Origin: Caballeronia sordidicola
Lineage (GTDB): Bacteria; Pseudomonadota; Gammaproteobacteria; Burkholderiales; Burkholderiaceae
Length of the DNA: 64,000 nucleotides
Direction of reading: 5' to 3'
NCBI RefSeq assembly: GCF_002220365.1
Contig: NZ_MTHB01000234.1
Span: forward strand, 62,001-126,000
Positions 60,011-64,000 of the stretch are shown here, in pieces. The notes beneath the pieces are model-generated. The model ran no database searches. It saw only the letters and a program-made list of their open reading frames with translations, and was not told the DNA's origin. The number at the start of each line of letters is the position of its first letter. Within the stretch, counting starts at the first letter, position 1. Both the position numbers and the translations under genes were made by a program.

Positions 60011-61635
60011 CGCTGCGGCCCTCCAATCTGAATCGCGGGGATGGACGTATCGGAGCGGAACAACAGCGAAGCGACCGGATAACCGTAGTTGAAGAGCGTC
60101 AGGCCGATCATCAGCGCAAGCCACAGGCCAAAGCTGTTCAACGCGACCGGAATGGTCTTCGATTCATGCACTGCTGTGCTGAATTTGTACTCTGCAACCA
60201 CACTCCGCGGTCCACGATGGTTGCGGATCAGCACGATGAAAAACATCACTGCCGAGATAACCAGGATCACACCGCCAATAGTCGAGATGATTACCGACAC
60301 GGCCTGTGCAGCGATCTCCGGGTCGGTGTAATCGAAGAAGGCCATGCGGCGAGGCATGCCTAGAATGCCGGCGAAATGCCATGGGAACGTCAGCACGATC
60401 ATACCGATGAACCACAGCCACAACTGCTGGCGCATCAGCTTCAATTGTGTCATCGCTCGGCCGGTGAGATGCGGCCAGAGATCATAGGCGATCGCGAAAT
60501 ACATGATGACGATCGCCCCCCCGAAGATCAGATGGAAGTGACCGGTAACCCACTGCGTGTTGTGGATGGTCGAGTCGAGCTGGTAGCTCATGTTGATGAT
60601 ACCGCCCGCCCCGCCAAAGCCGAGCATCACGAACGAAAACGCGAGCGCCAGCATCAGCGGATTGTCCCAGGGCAACGCCTTGATCCAGCCAAAGCTGCCC
60701 CGGCCGCCGCGCAAACGCGCCGCTATTTCAACCGATGCGCAGATCGTGAACACCGTCAGCAAGGTCGGCACCGCGACGAGCGCCGTGAATACCGAATGCA
60801 TGAACTTGAACCCCGAACCCACTTGCGGATCAGCGAACAGATGGTGGATACCGATTGGCATCGAAACCACCAGGAACAGGATGAACGAGATACGCGCCAT
60901 CGAATCGCTATACAGGCGGCCACCGATCGCGCGCGGCAGGATCGTGTAATACGCTATGTAGGCAGGCATCAGCCAGAAGTAGACGATCGCGTGAAGCGAC
61001 CACGAGAAGAACACGCGGGCAAGGCCGGCGTCGATCGTCGTCTTGAAGCCAAGCGCCACCGGCAGGATCTGGAACAGGATCTCGATGGCCGCACCGACCG
61101 CTGTCCAGCCCCATAAATAGGCTCCGGCCAAGGTGGCGAACATGGCCAGAGGTACCGGCACACCCTTATGCTCGCGTTTCCACACGGCAAGGTTGATCGA
61201 CATCAGCGCGACCCAGATCCACGAACCCACCACCACCAACACAATGCCGATGTAGTAGAACGCGTTGCCGATCATCGGCGGGGAGAAGGGGTAGAGGACC
61301 GAGGCAAGGCCCATGGCGACGGGGACCATCGCGGTAACCGTGCCCACGGCCACGAGGATGAAACCGGCCCATGCCCAGCGCGCTCCGACCAGCGGTTTCT
61401 TCAGCGCGAGTTCAGTGACCGCGTAACCGAAGCCCATGGCAATCAGCGTCGGGAATACGTAGGCCATGGCCGAGCCGTGCGCCGTGACCGAGCGATAGTA
61501 GAGTTCCGGATTCTTCAGCCACGGATGCAGCGGGCTGCGCACCCACATTTGCCACGCGCCGAGCAGCAACGCGCCGCCGAAGCTGATGAAACCAAGCCAG
61601 AAATGCGCGAGAACGAGTCGCTTGCTATTTAACAC
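60007..61635 (-). CDS. Heme-copper oxidase subunit I, B (ba3-like) family
   Basis: 542 residues, about 13 helices. Heme and copper ligands: His 53 (AHGSAMAY), His 215 with the crosslinked Tyr 219 (SWSLHAIVYF, H-x3-Y), His 264 and 265 (GIHHLF), and His 366 and 368 (VTGHFHLIF). The His-x3-Tyr spacing with no typical A-family D-channel Asp motif supports the B type. Reduces oxygen to water and pumps protons. Start overlaps the subunit II end by 11 bp. Confidence 0.93.
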   Translation of the reverse strand: MLNSKRLVLAHFWLGFISFGGALLLGAWQMWVRSPLHPWLKNPELYYRSVTAHGSAMAYVFPTLIAMGFGYAVTELALKKPLVGARWAWAGFILVAVGTVTAMVPVAMGLASVLYPFSPPMIGNAFYYIGIVLVVVGSWIWVALMSINLAVWKREHKGVPVPLAMFATLAGAYLWGWTAVGAAIEILFQILPVALGFKTTIDAGLARVFFSWSLHAIVYFWLMPAYIAYYTILPRAIGGRLYSDSMARISFILFLVVSMPIGIHHLFADPQVGSGFKFMHSVFTALVAVPTLLTVFTICASVEIAARLRGGRGSFGWIKALPWDNPLMLALAFSFVMLGFGGAGGIINMSYQLDSTIHNTQWVTGHFHLIFGGAIVIMYFAIAYDLWPHLTGRAMTQLKLMRQQLWLWFIGMIVLTFPWHFAGILGMPRRMAFFDYTDPEIAAQAVSVIISTIGGVILVISAVMFFIVLIRNHRGPRSVVAEYKFSTAVHESKTIPVALNSFGLWLALMIGLTLFNYGYPVASLLFRSDTSIPAIQIGGPQR

Positions 61636-62194
61636 AGCTGAGTCTCCGCGAACCGTTAGCGTTTGCCATCTTGAGGAAAGCCGTTTTATCGATCACCTTG
61701 ACGTGCGCCCACATGCCCTGATGTCCCGTGCCGCAGAACTCATGGCAGGGCATCAGATGGTCGCCGGGCTGCGTGAAGGTACTCTTGAAGGTGGAGATAT
61801 AACCGGGCTCGAGCATCGAATTGATATTCGTGTTCGTGATCAGGAATCCATGTATGACGTCCGCGCTAGTGGCGCGAAAGGTGATGGGCGTGTCGGTTGG
61901 AATCAGCAGGCATTGTGGCGTGAACGAGTACTGCTGCGCGACAATTCGTACGGTGACCGACCCATCCGCTTCAACCGCGCTGCCCAGGTTACTCTCAATG
62001 AACTCGCCGCTTACATTGAGCGTTTCAGGCCGTACGGTCTCCACTCTGGATGGCGGCATCATGGCCCAATGCAGGCCGGTGAAGATCGTCATGGCGACCA
62101 GCACGCAGAGAATGATGACGACAAGAAGCGCCCACTTGCGCTCGATGCGCGCGGCCATGTCGGCCGAAGCATGCGACGGGTGTTCAGTGCTCAT
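61625..62194 (-). CDS. Cytochrome c oxidase subunit II (CuA)
   Basis: 189 residues from ATG 62194 (MSTEHPSHASADM). One N-terminal helix (about 21-45), typical of B-type oxidases. CuA ligands: His 115 (VIHGF), Cys 150, Glu 152, Cys 154, His 158 and Met 161 (CHEFCGTGHQGM). Receives electrons from cytochrome c. Its ATG overlaps the stop of the small subunit gene. Confidence 0.93.
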   Translation of the reverse strand: MSTEHPSHASADMAARIERKWALLVVIILCVLVAMTIFTGLHWAMMPPSRVETVRPETLNVSGEFIESNLGSAVEADGSVTVRIVAQQYSFTPQCLLIPTDTPITFRATSADVIHGFLITNTNINSMLEPGYISTFKSTFTQPGDHLMPCHEFCGTGHQGMWAHVKVIDKTAFLKMANANGSRRLSCVK

Positions 62195-62349
62195 TGGATA
62201 ACGCCGCGGGGTAGGAAGACCAGGAAGTAGAACGCAAACCACAAGCCGATCACAATGGCCGTTGCCGCGCCAGCCAAGGCAATGGCGCCGTGCGGGCCGT
62301 CGCGCACGATCTCATCGACGGCGGCATCTTCTTTCTCGGAATCAGTCAT
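62191..62349 (-). CDS. Small (52-residue) oxidase membrane subunit, IIa-like
   Basis: 52 residues, MTDSEKEDAAVDEIV at the start, then one membrane helix (about 22-47, with GAIALAGAATAIVIGLWFAF) and a short basic end. GAGGAC lies seven bases before the ATG, and its stop overlaps the subunit II ATG by one codon step (ATGA). B-type oxidases have a short single-helix subunit IIa; this fits by size and place. Too short for usual gene calling. Confidence 0.75.
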   Translation of the reverse strand: MTDSEKEDAAVDEIVRDGPHGAIALAGAATAIVIGLWFAFYFLVFLPRGVIQ

Positions 62350-62356
62350 GACGTCC

Positions 62357-63592
62357 TCAATAAAGTGGGGCTGAGCGCAACGTATTGACTTCCTTGACGC
62401 TCACCGGTGTGCCGTGATTACCCCAGGCCGTGCGGATATACGTGACCACTGCTGCGACCTCGACATCGGAAAGCGACTGAGCGAACGGCGGCATGCCGTA
62501 GGGCATCGGGTTCTTCTTCGTGCCCGGCGCATATCCGCCGTTCAGCACCATGCGAATCGGATTCACCGATGACGTCATCTGGATCGATTGATTGTTCGCC
62601 AGAGGCGGGAAATGCGGCAGCTTGCCCTGCCCTTGCGACGCGTGGCACAGCGCGCATTGGGCGTCGTAGATCTTTTTGCCCAGCGGCGAAAGACTGGTCT
62701 GTTGTTCCGCGACAGCGGCAGTTGCCGGCGCAGGCTTTTCGCCGGCGCGCGCAGGCAGCGTCTTCAGATAGACCGCCACTGCGCGAATGTCCTGATCCGT
62801 CAAATACTGGAAGCTGTCATACACGACCTCGGCCATCGGTCCATACACCGCCCCACGATTCGACACGCCCGACTGCAGCAGGTCCGATATGTCCTCGATG
62901 CTCCAGTCGCCCAGCCCCGCTTCCTTATTCGATGTCAGCGAAGGCGCATACCAGTTCTGCACCGGGATCAAGCCTCCTTCGAAGCGCTTGGAGGGTGAAT
63001 TGCCGCCCAGTGCATTGATCGCGGTATGGCACATCGTGCAATGGCCGAGCCCTTCAACGAGATACGCGCCACGATTCCATTCGACCGACTGCGTGGTATC
63101 AGGCTGATATTCACCGGGTCTCATGTACAACATGCGCCATCCGTACAGCAATGAGCGCTGGTTGAACGGAAACCGCAATTCATGCGCGCGATTAGGCTGA
63201 TGAATAGGCGGCGTGGACAACAGGTACGCGTAGATCGCGTCGGAGTCGTCGCGCGTGACCTTGGTGTAGGAGGCAAACGGCATGGCCGGATAAAGCAGCT
63301 GGCCGTCGCGCGCCTTGCCGGTATGCATCATGGTGTAGAACTCAGCCGAGGTCCACTTGCCAATACCGGTCTCTTTATCCGATGAAATGTTCGGCGTATA
63401 GAGCGTGCCGAACGGCGTTTCCATCGCGCGGCCACCGCCGAATAGTTTGCCCGCGGGTACGGTATGACACGCAATGCAATCGCCGGCGCGAGCGAGATAT
63501 TCACCGCGAGCAATCACGGTGGGATCGGCGGCTCGTGCATTCAACGTCACGAAGCAAGCGCAAACAAGCATTAGGGCACGGAAACTGAACAC
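62357..63592 (-). CDS. Tri-heme c-type cytochrome
   Basis: 411 residues from GTG with AGGAAATAGAC upstream. Signal peptide (about 1-21). Heme sites CIACH (39-43), CTMCH (185-189) and CALCH (313-317). Resembles the cytochrome subunit of membrane gluconate/alcohol dehydrogenases (AdhB-like). Here it sits directly before an oxidase, so it could be the electron input from a dehydrogenase. The dehydrogenase itself is not in view. Confidence 0.9.
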   Translation of the reverse strand: MFSFRALMLVCACFVTLNARAADPTVIARGEYLARAGDCIACHTVPAGKLFGGGRAMETPFGTLYTPNISSDKETGIGKWTSAEFYTMMHTGKARDGQLLYPAMPFASYTKVTRDDSDAIYAYLLSTPPIHQPNRAHELRFPFNQRSLLYGWRMLYMRPGEYQPDTTQSVEWNRGAYLVEGLGHCTMCHTAINALGGNSPSKRFEGGLIPVQNWYAPSLTSNKEAGLGDWSIEDISDLLQSGVSNRGAVYGPMAEVVYDSFQYLTDQDIRAVAVYLKTLPARAGEKPAPATAAVAEQQTSLSPLGKKIYDAQCALCHASQGQGKLPHFPPLANNQSIQMTSSVNPIRMVLNGGYAPGTKKNPMPYGMPPFAQSLSDVEVAAVVTYIRTAWGNHGTPVSVKEVNTLRSAPLY

Positions 63593-63606
63593 GTCTATTT
63601 CCTCGC

Positions 63607-64000
63607 CTATTGATTAGGAACAGTGCCGCAAGCGAGCGGCATCTTGAGTGACCCCGCCGCCGCAGGCGCTGGATTCTCTGGCGCGGGCGACGAAGCCAGA
63701 TACGCCGCGATAGCCGTGATGTCCCGGTCCGCTAGTTTCGTGGCGATGTCATGCATGCAATCGGGAGCGAGCGTGGTGCGCGTGCCGTAACGCCATGCGC
63801 CCAGCTGCGCGCTGATGTAGTCGGAGTGCAGGCCCAGCAAGCCCGGAACGGCTGGCTCCATGCCGGTCAGCGCCGCACCGTGACACGCAACGCATGCGGG
63901 AATCTTGCGTGACGCGGCACCGTTATTGACCAAGGTTTTACCCAGCGCAAGCGTCGCGGTATCGACAGTCACAGGCGCGGGCGCGGGAAATGGCGGATGC
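63607..64000 (-). CDS. c-type cytochrome, 5' end outside window
   Basis: The frame runs to the window edge. The visible 130 residues begin with a Pro/Ala-rich linker (HPPFPAPAPVTV), then a cytochrome c domain with CVACH and a predicted Met ligand, and end LACGTVPNQ. A GTG at 63972 is not the likely start, because the coding-like sequence continues upstream. Gap to the next gene is 14 bp, so it is in the oxidase operon; it probably contains at least one more heme domain outside. Confidence 0.8.
   Translation of the reverse strand, partial: HPPFPAPAPVTVDTATLALGKTLVNNGAASRKIPACVACHGAALTGMEPAVPGLLGLHSDYISAQLGAWRYGTRTTLAPDCMHDIATKLADRDITAIAAYLASSPAPENPAPAAAGSLKMPLACGTVPNQ

Overview
The window is GC-rich, densely coded proteobacterial chromosome. 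Its gene content points to the Burkholderiaceae, most likely Paraburkholderia, Caballeronia or Burkholderia. The clues are an extended second-copy IF-1, an OmpC-type porin ending in Phe, an H-NS-like small protein, an mmsAB locus with a divergent LysR gene, a zwf-ppgK-HAD sugar cluster, and many ABC and catabolic operons. I saw no tRNA, rRNA, CRISPR array, insertion sequence or integrase. The genes at both window ends are cut.

Layout. 1-1054: 3' part of a dihydrolipoamide dehydrogenase-family gene. 1191-5518: a small membrane protein, mmsB and mmsA (valine catabolism) and a divergent LysR regulator. 5748-8787: M23 peptidase, coiled-coil membrane protein, bactofilin and CorA, a cell-shape/envelope group. 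9420-10079: a small conserved protein and an extended IF-1. 10280-13567: zwf, polyphosphate glucokinase and a HAD phosphatase. 13783-16373: arylamine N-acetyltransferase and a class B PBP. 16567-22616: mostly small unknown genes, plus a fatty acid desaturase, a PhnD-like protein, an LLM oxidoreductase and an H-NS-like protein.

23012-33180 is the most interesting region. It holds a flavin-dependent (LLM) oxygenase, aldehyde dehydrogenase, NIPSNAP protein, PotABCD-type importer, GntR/FCD regulator, DUF1185 protein, alpha/beta hydrolase and flavin reductase, all on the minus strand. I found the same palindromic operator in the promoter regions of the two structural blocks and a diverged copy upstream of the regulator. 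This looks like one regulon for import and oxidative breakdown of an unidentified, probably nitrogenous, compound. It recalls the RutA/RutF/RutD logic but has a different gene set.

33482-39166: TetR, an inositol-monophosphatase-like protein, and a two-component system divergent from a DUF3311/SSS monocarboxylate permease pair (MctP-like), with a 15-bp inverted repeat between them. 39249-48867: two divergent operons around a palindrome-rich promoter (cupin phosphoglucose isomerase, shikimate-dehydrogenase-like protein, SDR and UlaG-like lactonase; facing an FAD oxidase, a ribose-type ABC importer and RpiR), probably a sugar or sugar-acid pathway. 49356-53754: porin, then an FGGY kinase-HAD-SDR operon. 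53996-58943: a MarR-controlled EmrAB/OMF drug efflux operon with three matching operators. 59204-64000: a heme-copper oxidase of the B (ba3-like) type with three c-type cytochromes and a 52-residue subunit.
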